DNA of 64,000 nt. Source: Zhengella sp020637775. Its GTDB lineage: Bacteria > Pseudomonadota > Alphaproteobacteria > Rhizobiales > Rhizobiaceae. Positions 16,801-25,189 of the stretch are shown piece after piece (position 1 is the first letter of the stretch; the number at the start of each line of letters is the position of its first letter). The position numbers and the translations under genes were made by a program. The stretch spans positions 310,001-374,000 of the forward strand of contig NZ_JAWKWO010000002.1 in NCBI RefSeq assembly GCF_041397485.1, in the 5' to 3' direction. The notes under the pieces are model-generated. The model searched no databases and was not told the origin of the DNA. It saw only the letters and a program-made list of their open reading frames with translations.

Positions 16801-16891
16801 GTGGTTGAAAAATGTTTGCACGGCCCTTCCGACTGTGTCAAACGAAAACAGTGGCTGCCGCCAGCAACCGCGGCCGGTGAACCGGAGCATC

Positions 16892-17677
16892 ATGACAACG
16901 GTCGACAAGGCACTGAACCTTTTGGGATTTTTCTCCCTGAGCCGTCCGGAATGGGGGCTGAGCGATCTTGCGCGTAACGCCGCGCTCGACAAGGCAACCG
17001 CGCTCCGGCTGCTACGCTCGATGCAGCGCCATGAATTGATCGAGCAGGATCCGGAAACCAGGCGGTTCCGGCTGGGCAAGGCCTTCCTGACCCTGGCCCG
17101 GGTCCGGGAACAGAGTTTTCCGCTGGCAAGCATCGTGTCGAAATGGCTTGGGCAGCTGGCGCTGGAAACCGGCGAGACGGCCCATGCCTCGCTTGCCACG
17201 GAGCGCGCCATGACGACCATCGGCATCTCGGAGCCGAAGCGGTCTGCGCGGGTTCACGTCGATCCGTCCCAGCCGCTTCCCTTCCACGCCACCGACTCCG
17301 GGCTCGCCTGTCTGGCCTTCGGGCCGGAAAGGCGCCGCGAGGCCGTGCTTTCCGGGGGCGGGCTGCACCGCCATGCGGCGATGACGGAGACGGATCCGGG
17401 CAGGGTCCGGGCGCGGCTGGAGCAGGTCAGGCAAAGCGGATACGCCACCGGCGAACAGACCTTCGAGGACGAGGTAACCGGCATTGCGGTCCCCTTCTTC
17501 GACGGCAGCGGCCTGGCCCAGGGCGCCATTGCCGTTGCCACGCCGACGATGCGGCTGACGCCCGCCTTGCAGCAGAAGATCCGCACATGCCTCATGCGCA
17601 CCTCCCTTGAACTTGCCGTCAGCCTTGGCAGCACGCTTCCGGCCGGCTTCGCGGCCATTGCGGAGGAATACCGGTGA
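16892..17677 (+). CDS. IclR-family transcriptional regulator
   Basis: The 261-residue protein has an N-terminal winged helix (MTTVDKALNLLGFFS, then WGLSDLARNAALDKATALRL, about 20-40) and a C-terminal IclR effector domain ending with GAIAVATPTMRLT. The chosen ATG at 16892 has GGAG upstream and begins with the typical IclR N-terminus; an open frame further upstream has no supporting site. Its stop overlaps the start of the HAD gene (GTGA). It likely senses a metabolite handled by the neighbouring genes. Confidence 0.92.
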   Translation: MTTVDKALNLLGFFSLSRPEWGLSDLARNAALDKATALRLLRSMQRHELIEQDPETRRFRLGKAFLTLARVREQSFPLASIVSKWLGQLALETGETAHASLATERAMTTIGISEPKRSARVHVDPSQPLPFHATDSGLACLAFGPERRREAVLSGGGLHRHAAMTETDPGRVRARLEQVRQSGYATGEQTFEDEVTGIAVPFFDGSGLAQGAIAVATPTMRLTPALQQKIRTCLMRTSLELAVSLGSTLPAGFAAIAEEYR

Positions 17678-18330
17678 GCACGGCGAAGGCGCTGGTTCTG
17701 GATTTCGGCGGCGTGATCTCGCGCACCATGTTCGAGACCCATCACCTGAGCGAGGCCGCGCTCGGTCTTGAGCCCGGCAGCCTGACCTGGCGCGGTCCTT
17801 TCGAGCCGGCAAGCGATCCGCTTTGGCTGTCGATGCAGAGGGGCGAGATTTCCGAGCGGGACTACTGGATGGCGCGGACGGTCGAGACCGGCCGGCGCAT
17901 CGGGCGGGAATGGACGCGCATGGAGGACTTTGTCGCCGCCGCGCGCGGCGACGACCCTGCCGCGATCATCCGGCCTGAGGCGCGCAATGCCATCATGGCA
18001 GCGGCCGCCGCGGGCCGGCGGCTTGCGATCCTTTCAAACGAACTCGACCTCTTCTACGGCGCCGGTTTGCGCGCCAGATTGCCTTTGCTCGATCGCTTCG
18101 ACCTGATCGTCGATGCCACCCATACCGGGATCCTGAAGCCGGATCCGCGTGCCTATGCTTTCGTCACCGGGGGTCTGGGGCTTGAAGCGGGCGACTGCGT
18201 CTTCGTTGACGACCAGGCCAGGAATGTCGCTGGCGCCAGGCAGGCCGGAATGCTGGCCGTCCATTTCGATGTGACCGATCCCGAAGCCAGCTATCGCCGG
18301 GCGCTTGCGCTCTTGGGAACAACCGCCTGA
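17674..18330 (+). CDS. HAD-IA family hydrolase
   Basis: The 218-residue protein begins at GTG overlapping the IclR stop by four bases. HAD motif I is VLDFGGVISR with Asp10 as likely nucleophile; the second position is Gly rather than Asp, as in YihX-like phosphatases. Motif II is ILSNE, motif III includes the lysine of ILKPDPRAY, and motif IV is CVFVDDQARN. A cap domain lies at about 25-85. It is probably a phosphatase for a small phosphorylated metabolite. The aminotransferase gene follows after 13 bases. Confidence 0.88.
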   Translation: MSTAKALVLDFGGVISRTMFETHHLSEAALGLEPGSLTWRGPFEPASDPLWLSMQRGEISERDYWMARTVETGRRIGREWTRMEDFVAAARGDDPAAIIRPEARNAIMAAAAAGRRLAILSNELDLFYGAGLRARLPLLDRFDLIVDATHTGILKPDPRAYAFVTGGLGLEAGDCVFVDDQARNVAGARQAGMLAVHFDVTDPEASYRRALALLGTTA

Positions 18331-18343
18331 TGGAGACAGGATC

Positions 18344-19702
18344 ATGATGCTGCACGACAACAATTTCCTCAAGGAGAACAACGCCCGGCACATGTGGCAT
18401 CCGATGGCGCACCCTGCCGAGATGCGGGCTCATCCGCCCAGGATCATCACCGGCGCCACGGGCGTCACCCTGACCGACGTGGATGGTCACACGACGCTGG
18501 ATGCTGTCGGCGGGCTCTGGAACGTGAACCTTGGCTATTCCTGCGAGCCGGTGAAGAAGGCGATTGCCGATCAACTGGACCAGCTCGCCTATTATTCCGC
18601 CTTTCGTGGCACCGCGACGGGGCCGGCGATCGAATTGTCCTACATGCTGGCCGAGTGGTTCGCGCCGGACGGGCTGACGCGCTCGTTCTTCACCTCGGGC
18701 GGCTCCGACAGCGTGGAGACCGCGCTGCGCCTCGCCCGCCAGTACCACAAGATCCGTGGCGACCGCGACCGCACCAAGTTCATCTCGCTCAAGAAGGGAT
18801 ATCACGGCACGCATTTCGGCGGCGCGTCGGTCAACGGCAATGCCAATTTCCGCCGCAATTACGAGCCGCTGCTGCCCGGCTGCTTCCATGTTCCCGCACC
18901 ATACGTTTACCGCAATCCCTTCGGCGAAACCGATCCGGCACGTCTTGCGCAGCTTTGCGCGCAGGCCCTGGAAGACGAGATCGCTTTCCAGGGGCCGGAC
19001 ACGGTCGCCGCCTTCATCATGGAGCCGGTGCTTGGCGCCGGCGGCGTCATTCCACCCCATGAAAGCTTCATGCCGATGGTTCGCGCGATTTGCGACCGGC
19101 ACGGAATCCTGCTGATCGCCGATGAGGTCATCACCGCCTTCGGGCGGACCGGGGCATGGACAGGGTCACGCCTTTGGGGCGTTCAGCCCGATCTGATGTG
19201 CACCGCCAAGGCGATCACCAACGGCTATTTCCCCTTTGGCGCGGTCATGATCCACAGCCGGGTGGCCGACGTCTTCGAGGCGGACAAGACCTCATTCGGC
19301 GCGATCGGGCATGGCTATACCTATTCGGCCCACCCGGTGGGGGCCGCCGCCGCCCTGGCCTGCATTCCCGAGATCATGAAGGCGGATGTGGCGCGCAATG
19401 CCGCTGAGCGTGGCACCGAGCTTCTGTCCGGCCTCCAGGCGCTCAAGGAAAGGCATGAGCTGGTGGGCGATGTCCGCGGCAAGGGCCTGATGCTGGCGCT
19501 CGAACTCGTTTCGGATCGCGCCAGGAAGACGCCGGCGGACAAGGAGACGCTGGCGAAAGTGTTCGAGACAGCCTATGCGGCCGGCGTCATGGTCCGCATC
19601 TCGGGTCCCAATCTGATCCTCTCGCCCCCGCTGGTCATCACGGCGCAGGATGCCGGGAAAATTCTTGCCGCGATCGATGCCGGCCTTGCGGCGGCGGGCT
19701 GA
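18344..19702 (+). CDS. Class III (omega) PLP-dependent aminotransferase
   Basis: The 452-residue protein starts at tandem ATGs (18344/18347) behind GGAGACAGG. The PLP-phosphate site SGGSDSVETALRLAR, the cofactor Asp in LLIADEVITAFGRTG and the Schiff-base Lys in TAKAITNGYFPFGAV are all visible. The family includes omega-amino acid:pyruvate and beta-alanine:pyruvate transaminases. It is the third gene of the IclR-HAD-aminotransferase operon. With the ABC importer next door, a role in using an imported amine or amino acid is a reasonable inference; the substrate is open. Confidence 0.92.
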   Translation: MMLHDNNFLKENNARHMWHPMAHPAEMRAHPPRIITGATGVTLTDVDGHTTLDAVGGLWNVNLGYSCEPVKKAIADQLDQLAYYSAFRGTATGPAIELSYMLAEWFAPDGLTRSFFTSGGSDSVETALRLARQYHKIRGDRDRTKFISLKKGYHGTHFGGASVNGNANFRRNYEPLLPGCFHVPAPYVYRNPFGETDPARLAQLCAQALEDEIAFQGPDTVAAFIMEPVLGAGGVIPPHESFMPMVRAICDRHGILLIADEVITAFGRTGAWTGSRLWGVQPDLMCTAKAITNGYFPFGAVMIHSRVADVFEADKTSFGAIGHGYTYSAHPVGAAAALACIPEIMKADVARNAAERGTELLSGLQALKERHELVGDVRGKGLMLALELVSDRARKTPADKETLAKVFETAYAAGVMVRISGPNLILSPPLVITAQDAGKILAAIDAGLAAAG

Positions 19703-19756
19703 TCCCGCTGCGCCGGGGCCGGCTGGCGAGCTGGCCCTGGCTCGCCCTCGCCGGTG

Positions 19757-20671
19757 TCACAGCCGCGTCGCCTCGCGCCGGGCTGGTGCCGTCTTGCGAT
19801 TGCGAAGGGCCGGGCCGGCCAGCATGATCAGGACGAAGATCCCGGTGGCGATCTTGAGGTCGCCCGGCGGCAGGCCGATGGCAAGGCACATCGAAATGAG
19901 CTGGTAATAGATGACGGCACCGGCGAAGGGCGCAAGCATCTGCCGCGCGACCGTCTGCTTGCCGACCACGGCCTCGCCGATCATCAGCGCGGCAAGCGCG
20001 TTGATGAGGATGCCGAGCCCCACGTTGACGTCGGCAAATCCTTGCGACTGGATCATCAGGCCACCGCCAAAGGCGGCGAAGGCGCCGGCCAGGCCGATGC
20101 CGCCAATGGTTGCGCGCCAGACATTGATGCCCTGGGCCTCCGCCATGTCCGCATTGGCACCCACCGCCCGCATCGCCGTTCCGCGCTCCGTTGCGAACCA
20201 CAGGTTCAGCAGCAGCAGAACCAGTCCCGCAAGGGCGCCCGCGATGAGCATTTTCGCATACGTGCCCGAAAGGCCGAGGGCGGTGACCATGTCGTAGATC
20301 TTGTCTTCGCGAAAGACCGGCTGGTTGGCCTTGCCCATGACGCGCAGGTTGATGCTGTAGAGCATGGTGGTGACGAGAATGCCCGCCAGCAGCGTGTGAA
20401 TGCGAAAACGCAGATGGATGAAGGCCGTGGTGCAGCCGGCCAGGAAACCCGCTGCCGCCGACAGGAGAAGGGCCGGAAAGGGCGGCACGCCGTTCAGCAG
20501 CGCAACGGCGCAGACGCAGCCTCCCAGCGGATAGGCGCCTTCCGAGGTCAGGTCCGGAAAGCTGAGGATGCGGAAGGGAATCATCACGGCCAGCACGACG
20601 AAGCTGAGAATGAGGCTTTGCGCCAATGTCACCGGTATGAGCGCGATATAGGCCGAAAGCACATCCGCCAT
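19757..20671 (-). CDS. ABC transporter permease (BPD_transp_2 type)
   Basis: The 304-residue inner-membrane protein has about eight or nine hydrophobic segments. GTAMRAVGANADMAEAQGIN (about 180-200) is the EAA-like loop that contacts the ATPase in branched-chain amino-acid or sugar type permeases. It lies 2 bases downstream of the ATPase and is the last gene of SBP-ATPase-permease. It is the only permease gene here, so the channel is presumably a homodimer. Confidence 0.9.
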   Translation of the reverse strand: MADVLSAYIALIPVTLAQSLILSFVVLAVMIPFRILSFPDLTSEGAYPLGGCVCAVALLNGVPPFPALLLSAAAGFLAGCTTAFIHLRFRIHTLLAGILVTTMLYSINLRVMGKANQPVFREDKIYDMVTALGLSGTYAKMLIAGALAGLVLLLLNLWFATERGTAMRAVGANADMAEAQGINVWRATIGGIGLAGAFAAFGGGLMIQSQGFADVNVGLGILINALAALMIGEAVVGKQTVARQMLAPFAGAVIYYQLISMCLAIGLPPGDLKIATGIFVLIMLAGPALRNRKTAPARREATRL

Positions 20672-20673
20672 CG

Positions 20674-21453
20674 TCAGCCCCCCAGCAGCATGCGGTCGGA
20701 CTTGACCGAGAAATGGCCCACAAGTTCGGGCACCGTGGTTCTCGCCTTGGCTTCGCTGTCCAGTTCCAGAACGACGCGGCCGCCATCGAGCATGACGAGG
20801 CGATTGCCGTAGTCGAGCGCGTGCTGCATGTTGTGTGTCACCATCAGCGTGGTCAGCTTCAGCGCCGTGACCGCGCGCAGCGTGGCATCGAGCACAAGGT
20901 CGGCCGTGCGCGGATCCAGTGCCGCCGTATGCTCGTCGAGCAGCAGGATGTCCGGCCTGGCGGACACCGCCATGACCAGCGACAGCGATTGCCGCTGCCC
21001 GCCCGAAAGCAGCGAGACTTCCGTGTCGAGCCGGTTTTCGAGTCCCAGCCCAAGATAGGACAATTCCTCGCGATACCGCGCGCGCCGCGCCGCCGTCAGC
21101 CCCTTGCGCAACCGTGGCCGGGATTGCCGCATTTCCGCCAGGAGCATGTTCTCGGCAATGGTCATGCTCGATGCCGTGCCCTTCATCGGATCCTGGAACA
21201 CCCGCGCGACATGGAAAGCGCGCCGGTGGACGGGCATGGCCGTCACATCGTCGCCATTGATCTCGATGCGGCCCTCGTCGAGCATCAATGCCCCGGAAAT
21301 CGCATTGAGCAGCGTGCTCTTGCCCGCGCCGTTGCTGCCGATGACGATGGCGAAGTCGCCGCTCGCAAGGCTGAGGTTCAAGCCGTCAAGCGCGACCTTC
21401 TCGTCGGGCAGGCCGCGGAAGAACACGCACCTGGCGTTCCTGACTTCCAGCAT
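20674..21453 (-). CDS. ABC transporter ATP-binding protein
   Basis: The 259-residue ATPase carries Walker A GSNGAGKSTLL (about 39-49), signature LSGGQRQSLSL (about 147-157), Walker B ILLLDEHTAALDP and H-loop VTHNM. It powers the importer with the permease at 19757-20671 and the binding protein at 21515-22498. It is 61 bases downstream of the binding-protein gene. Confidence 0.95.
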   Translation of the reverse strand: MLEVRNARCVFFRGLPDEKVALDGLNLSLASGDFAIVIGSNGAGKSTLLNAISGALMLDEGRIEINGDDVTAMPVHRRAFHVARVFQDPMKGTASSMTIAENMLLAEMRQSRPRLRKGLTAARRARYREELSYLGLGLENRLDTEVSLLSGGQRQSLSLVMAVSARPDILLLDEHTAALDPRTADLVLDATLRAVTALKLTTLMVTHNMQHALDYGNRLVMLDGGRVVLELDSEAKARTTVPELVGHFSVKSDRMLLGG

Positions 21454-21514
21454 GTTGCTTCTCCGGAACCGCGGCGCGCCGTCATGCGGGCCGCCGCGGC
21501 ATCTGGGGCCGGGA

Positions 21515-22498
21515 TCAGTCGACGATGCAGCCGCAGCCGTCGAAGCTGGACGGAATGGACAGGCCGATCGACTCCATGGCCTTGCGCGAAATCGTGATCG
21601 TGTGGTCCTCGTAGGCCGGGCTCACAGGCGCGATGGCGGCGAGATCTTCCCCGTTGAGCGCACGCAAGGCGATGGTGCCCGCGATATGGCCGATCTTGTC
21701 GAAGGAAACGGCGAAGGCAGCCGGAATGATGCCCTCTTCGACCGGACCCTCATGGGAATTGATCAGCGGGATTTTCGCTTCGTTGGCTGCGGCCGCGACG
21801 GCTGAAATGGCCGGCTGGATCATGTTCGATGCAGGGCCGTAGAGCACGTCGACCTTGCCGGCCACCGCGGTGATCCGGGCCTGGATGTCGTTCGTGTTGT
21901 CGATGCCGATCTCGACGATCTCGAAGCCGTTGTCCGGGCCGTGCTTCTTGAACAGGTCGAGCGTTGCCACATCGTTGGCTTCGCCCGGATTGTAAGGCAC
22001 GCCGAACACCTTGGCATCGGGCAGCAGCTTTCGCGCGAACGCCAAGGTCGCATTGATGTCGAGCGCATCGGTGGCGCCGGTCATGTTCGGGTCGCCTGCT
22101 TGCCAGGAAGGCACGAGGCCGGCGGCAACCGGATCGGTCACGGCCGAAAAGACGATCGGCACGCCCGTGCCGCCGAGCTGGTTCTTGATGTTCTGCGAAA
22201 CGGGCGTGGTGATCGACAGGATCAGCGCCGGTCCGGTGGCCTCGATCTTCGAGATCATCTGCGGCAGCAGCGTCGTGTCGAAATTCACATGGTCGAGCGT
22301 GAAAACCACGTCGCTGCCTTCCTTGAGCCCGGAGGCGAGCAACTCGGCCTTGAAGCCTTCGGCGACCGCATTCAACTGCGGATGTTCGCCGAAATTGGCG
22401 ATGGCGATCGTCCTGGGTTCGGCCGAGGCGCCGGTCACGCCGGCTGCGGCCAGGCCGGCCAGGGCGAAGGCGGTTGTCAGAAATGTCCTGCGGAACAT
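21515..22498 (-). CDS. ABC transporter substrate-binding protein, TrpX-like (ABC_sub_bind)
   Basis: The 327-residue periplasmic protein starts at MFRRTFLTTAFALAG behind AAGGAG. The signal peptide ends near ASA-EPRT (about 26). The two-lobed fold carries family elements such as ILSITTPVSQNIKNQ and GVPIVFSAVTDPVAAGL, typical of pfam04392 (TrpX-type) binding proteins; known members bind aromatic amino acids or purine-like ligands. The C-terminus ends with an unusual CGC motif. First gene of the importer operon. Confidence 0.9.
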   Translation of the reverse strand: MFRRTFLTTAFALAGLAAAGVTGASAEPRTIAIANFGEHPQLNAVAEGFKAELLASGLKEGSDVVFTLDHVNFDTTLLPQMISKIEATGPALILSITTPVSQNIKNQLGGTGVPIVFSAVTDPVAAGLVPSWQAGDPNMTGATDALDINATLAFARKLLPDAKVFGVPYNPGEANDVATLDLFKKHGPDNGFEIVEIGIDNTNDIQARITAVAGKVDVLYGPASNMIQPAISAVAAAANEAKIPLINSHEGPVEEGIIPAAFAVSFDKIGHIAGTIALRALNGEDLAAIAPVSPAYEDHTITISRKAMESIGLSIPSSFDGCGCIVD

Positions 22499-22606
22499 GG
22501 CGATCTCCTTGTTTTGAATGGGCATGACCAAACCTTGCCCGGGCTCTTTCCTGATCGCTAGCATGATTTTCCCGCGCCGAAAACACGGACAAACGCCCGT
22601 TGTGCG

Positions 22607-23488
22607 TCAGGGCTGCTTCATCGGCTCCAGAAGCGAAGCAAGCAGCGGATTGGGATATTTGCGCCGCGTGGTGACCGCGAAGAAGGTTTCCCTTATTCCC
22701 GGCAGGTGGTCTGCGTTGACCAGAACCCCGCTGGCCAGCTCGTCCTTCACCACGATGGGGGGAATGACCGCCAGCCCGACCCCCTCGCGCGCAAGCAGGC
22801 GCACCATGGCCATGTCGTCCACTTCCGCGGCGATCCGCGGTGTAACGCCAAGCCGGCTGGCCAGCGCGTCGAAATCGGCCCGCGGGCCGCTGGAGGTCGC
22901 CGGCAGGATGAGTGGCACGCCGGCGAGACGGTCCGCCAGCGAAAGCGCGGGCGGGCACAGCGCGGGAATGCCGATCAGCCCGACCGGCTGCTCGGCAATG
23001 CGGTGGGTGATGAAGGGTGTCAGCGCATCGGTGTCCGGCGGCTGGTTGGTGAGGACGAGATCGAGCTGAAGCAGGGCCAGCGCCTCGAAAAGTTCCGTCC
23101 GGCTTCCCGAACGCAGGATCACCGCGACGTCATCGCGCGCCAGCACGGGATCGAGAAAGGCGAGCTGGAAATTGCGCGACAGCGTGGCAATGGCGCCGAT
23201 GCGCAGCGGAACCCGCGTTTGCGCTCCCTGCTTGAGGACGGAAACCAGCTCCTGGCCGGCGGCGAAGATGGCATCGGCATGGTCGAGCGCGATCCGCCCG
23301 GCCTCGGTCAGGTGCAGGGCGCGGCCCCGGCGTTCGAACAGGGGCTGGCCGAGGCGCTCCTCGAGCTGCCGGATCTGCGACGACAGGGCCGACTGCGAGA
23401 CATTGAGCCGCTCCGCCGCCCGGGTGAGGTGGCCCTCATGCGCGACGACATGGAAGTAGCGCAGGTGGTGATAGTTGAGCTCCGCCAT
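22607..23488 (-). CDS. LysR-family regulator, probable dabBA regulator
   Basis: The 293-residue protein has the LysR N-terminal HTH (LTRAAERLNVSQSALSSQIR, about 21-40) and a periplasmic-binding-like effector domain. It is divergent from dabB with a 106-base gap holding a LysR-type half-site pair. DAC operons of autotrophs often carry a LysR gene in this place, so control of dabBA by CO2 or bicarbonate supply is inferred. NhaR- or CbbR-like relatives are the nearest groups I can suggest. Confidence 0.9.
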   Translation of the reverse strand: MAELNYHHLRYFHVVAHEGHLTRAAERLNVSQSALSSQIRQLEERLGQPLFERRGRALHLTEAGRIALDHADAIFAAGQELVSVLKQGAQTRVPLRIGAIATLSRNFQLAFLDPVLARDDVAVILRSGSRTELFEALALLQLDLVLTNQPPDTDALTPFITHRIAEQPVGLIGIPALCPPALSLADRLAGVPLILPATSSGPRADFDALASRLGVTPRIAAEVDDMAMVRLLAREGVGLAVIPPIVVKDELASGVLVNADHLPGIRETFFAVTTRRKYPNPLLASLLEPMKQP

Positions 23489-23490
23489 AT

Positions 23491-23509
23491 CGTTCTAATT
23501 AAACGAACG
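23491..23509. promoter_or_regulatory. Candidate LysR binding site
   Basis: CGTTC and GAACG form inverted half-sites around a 9-base AT-rich centre, giving the T-N11-A pattern usual for LysR proteins. It lies directly upstream of the lysR start and about 90 bases before dabB. Confidence 0.45.
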
Positions 23510-23594
23510 AAAGAAGCGAAACAATCTATTTTTACTGTGAAGATCGCACGACTAGGGTCCGCCTGCATTTCACAGCCTTCAGGAGACGGTTCCC

Positions 23595-25163
23595 ATGCCT
23601 TCCTTTTCATTGACCCTGCTTGCACCCCTGGCGCTTCTGGCCGGTTCGGCATTCTGTTTCGCCGGTCCCGGTCGACGTCCGGTCAGGGCCATGGCCGCAC
23701 TCCAGTTCCTGGCACTGGCGGCGCTTGCCGCCGCACTGGCCGCCGTGCTGCACCTCGTTCTTTCCGGTGCGCAAAGCGCACCGCTTCCCGGCGCAGGGGC
23801 TTTGCATCTGCTTGTCCGCCTCGACATGCTCAGCGTCACCATGCTGCTGCTCGTCACCTTCATCGGTTGGGTGGTGATCCGCTATGCGGCCACCTATCTG
23901 GACGGGGAGGCGCGCCAGGGGGCCTTCATGGGCTGGCTCGCGGTCACATTGGCCGCGGTCATGCTTCTCGTCCAGGCCGGCGATCTTGCAACATTTGCCG
24001 CCGCGTGGATCGCCACTGGCGTCGGGTTGCACAAGCTGCTGCTCTTCTATGGCGACCGTGCCCAGGCACGGCGTGCCGCCCGAAAGAAATTCATCGTGGC
24101 GCGCATGGGGGATGCGTCCCTGCTCGCGGCAGTGCTTGTCCTGGGCATCGGCTTCGGCACGACGGACATCGCCGCCATCGCAGCAGCCGCGGCTGGCGGT
24201 GAGATGCCGGCCGGAACCGTCGCTGCCGCCGGTCTTCTGGCTCTGGCAGCGCTGCTGAAGTCCGCGCAGTTTCCGATGCATGGCTGGCTGACGGAAGTCA
24301 TGGAGGCTCCCACACCGGTTTCCGCCCTGCTTCATGCCGGCGTCATCAATGCCGGTGGTTTCCTTCTGATCCGCTTCGCCGATGTCATGCTGCTGGCGCC
24401 GGGTGTCCTGGCTGCTCTTGTCATGGTCGGCGGGTTTACCGCCCTGCTCGGCGGGCTCGCCATGCTGGCACAGCCGGCGGTCAAGACCTCGCTTGCCTGG
24501 TCGACCATCGCCCAGATGGGTTTCATGATCATGCAATGCGGCCTGGCGCTGTTTCCGCTGGCCTTGCTGCATATCGTCGCCCATTCGCTGTACAAGGCCC
24601 ATGCCTTTCTCGCCTCGGGCGGCGCGGTGGAACAGGTCGCCTCCATCCGGCGCCCGGGGCCCGTGGCCGTGCCCGGCGCGGGGGCGGTCCTCCGGGCCTT
24701 CGCGCTTGCGCTGGCTGTCTATGCGGCCATCGGTCTGGCCTTCGGGCTCGTCTTCGGCCTTGACGGCAAGTCGCCCCAGGCGCTGGCGCTCGGCGCCATT
24801 CTCATCTTCGGGGTCGCCTATCTGATTGCGCAGGGCCTGGCCGACGCGGCGCCCCGTGCCCTGACACGCCGCACCCTGCTTTCAGCACTGGCCGCAACGA
24901 TCAGCTATTTCGCGCTCCATTCCGGTGCCGAATGGCTTGCGGCGGGCACCTTGCCTGCCACGCCGGCGCCCGGCCCGCTGGAATGGGCGCTGCTGGCGCT
25001 GGCGCTGCTCAGTTTCGGCCTCGTCGCGGTCGCACAGGCGTCCTTCCCGCTGTGGTCCGCGCATCCGGCGGCCGCCGGCCTGCGCGTGCATCTGGCCAAC
25101 GGCCTCTATGCCAACGCCCTTTTCGACAGGCTGACGGGCAACTGGTCCGTCACGCGGCCATAA
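23595..25163 (+). CDS. dabB: DabB: NuoL-like membrane subunit of the DAC inorganic carbon transporter
   Basis: The 522-residue membrane protein is related to complex I NuoL and Mrp antiporter subunits. It has about thirteen hydrophobic segments, a conserved Lys in ALLKSAQFPMHGWLTEVM (about 217-234) with PTPVSALLHAGVINAGG right after, and HIVAHSLYKAHAFL near 317. These are the proton-path elements of the family. Its partnership with dabA (one-base overlap) identifies it as DabB rather than a NuoL. It would couple the proton gradient to CO2 hydration by DabA. Confidence 0.9.
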   Translation: MPSFSLTLLAPLALLAGSAFCFAGPGRRPVRAMAALQFLALAALAAALAAVLHLVLSGAQSAPLPGAGALHLLVRLDMLSVTMLLLVTFIGWVVIRYAATYLDGEARQGAFMGWLAVTLAAVMLLVQAGDLATFAAAWIATGVGLHKLLLFYGDRAQARRAARKKFIVARMGDASLLAAVLVLGIGFGTTDIAAIAAAAAGGEMPAGTVAAAGLLALAALLKSAQFPMHGWLTEVMEAPTPVSALLHAGVINAGGFLLIRFADVMLLAPGVLAALVMVGGFTALLGGLAMLAQPAVKTSLAWSTIAQMGFMIMQCGLALFPLALLHIVAHSLYKAHAFLASGGAVEQVASIRRPGPVAVPGAGAVLRAFALALAVYAAIGLAFGLVFGLDGKSPQALALGAILIFGVAYLIAQGLADAAPRALTRRTLLSALAATISYFALHSGAEWLAAGTLPATPAPGPLEWALLALALLSFGLVAVAQASFPLWSAHPAAAGLRVHLANGLYANALFDRLTGNWSVTRP

Positions 25164-25189
25164 TGAAACCTGCAAGGGAATTCAGGATC

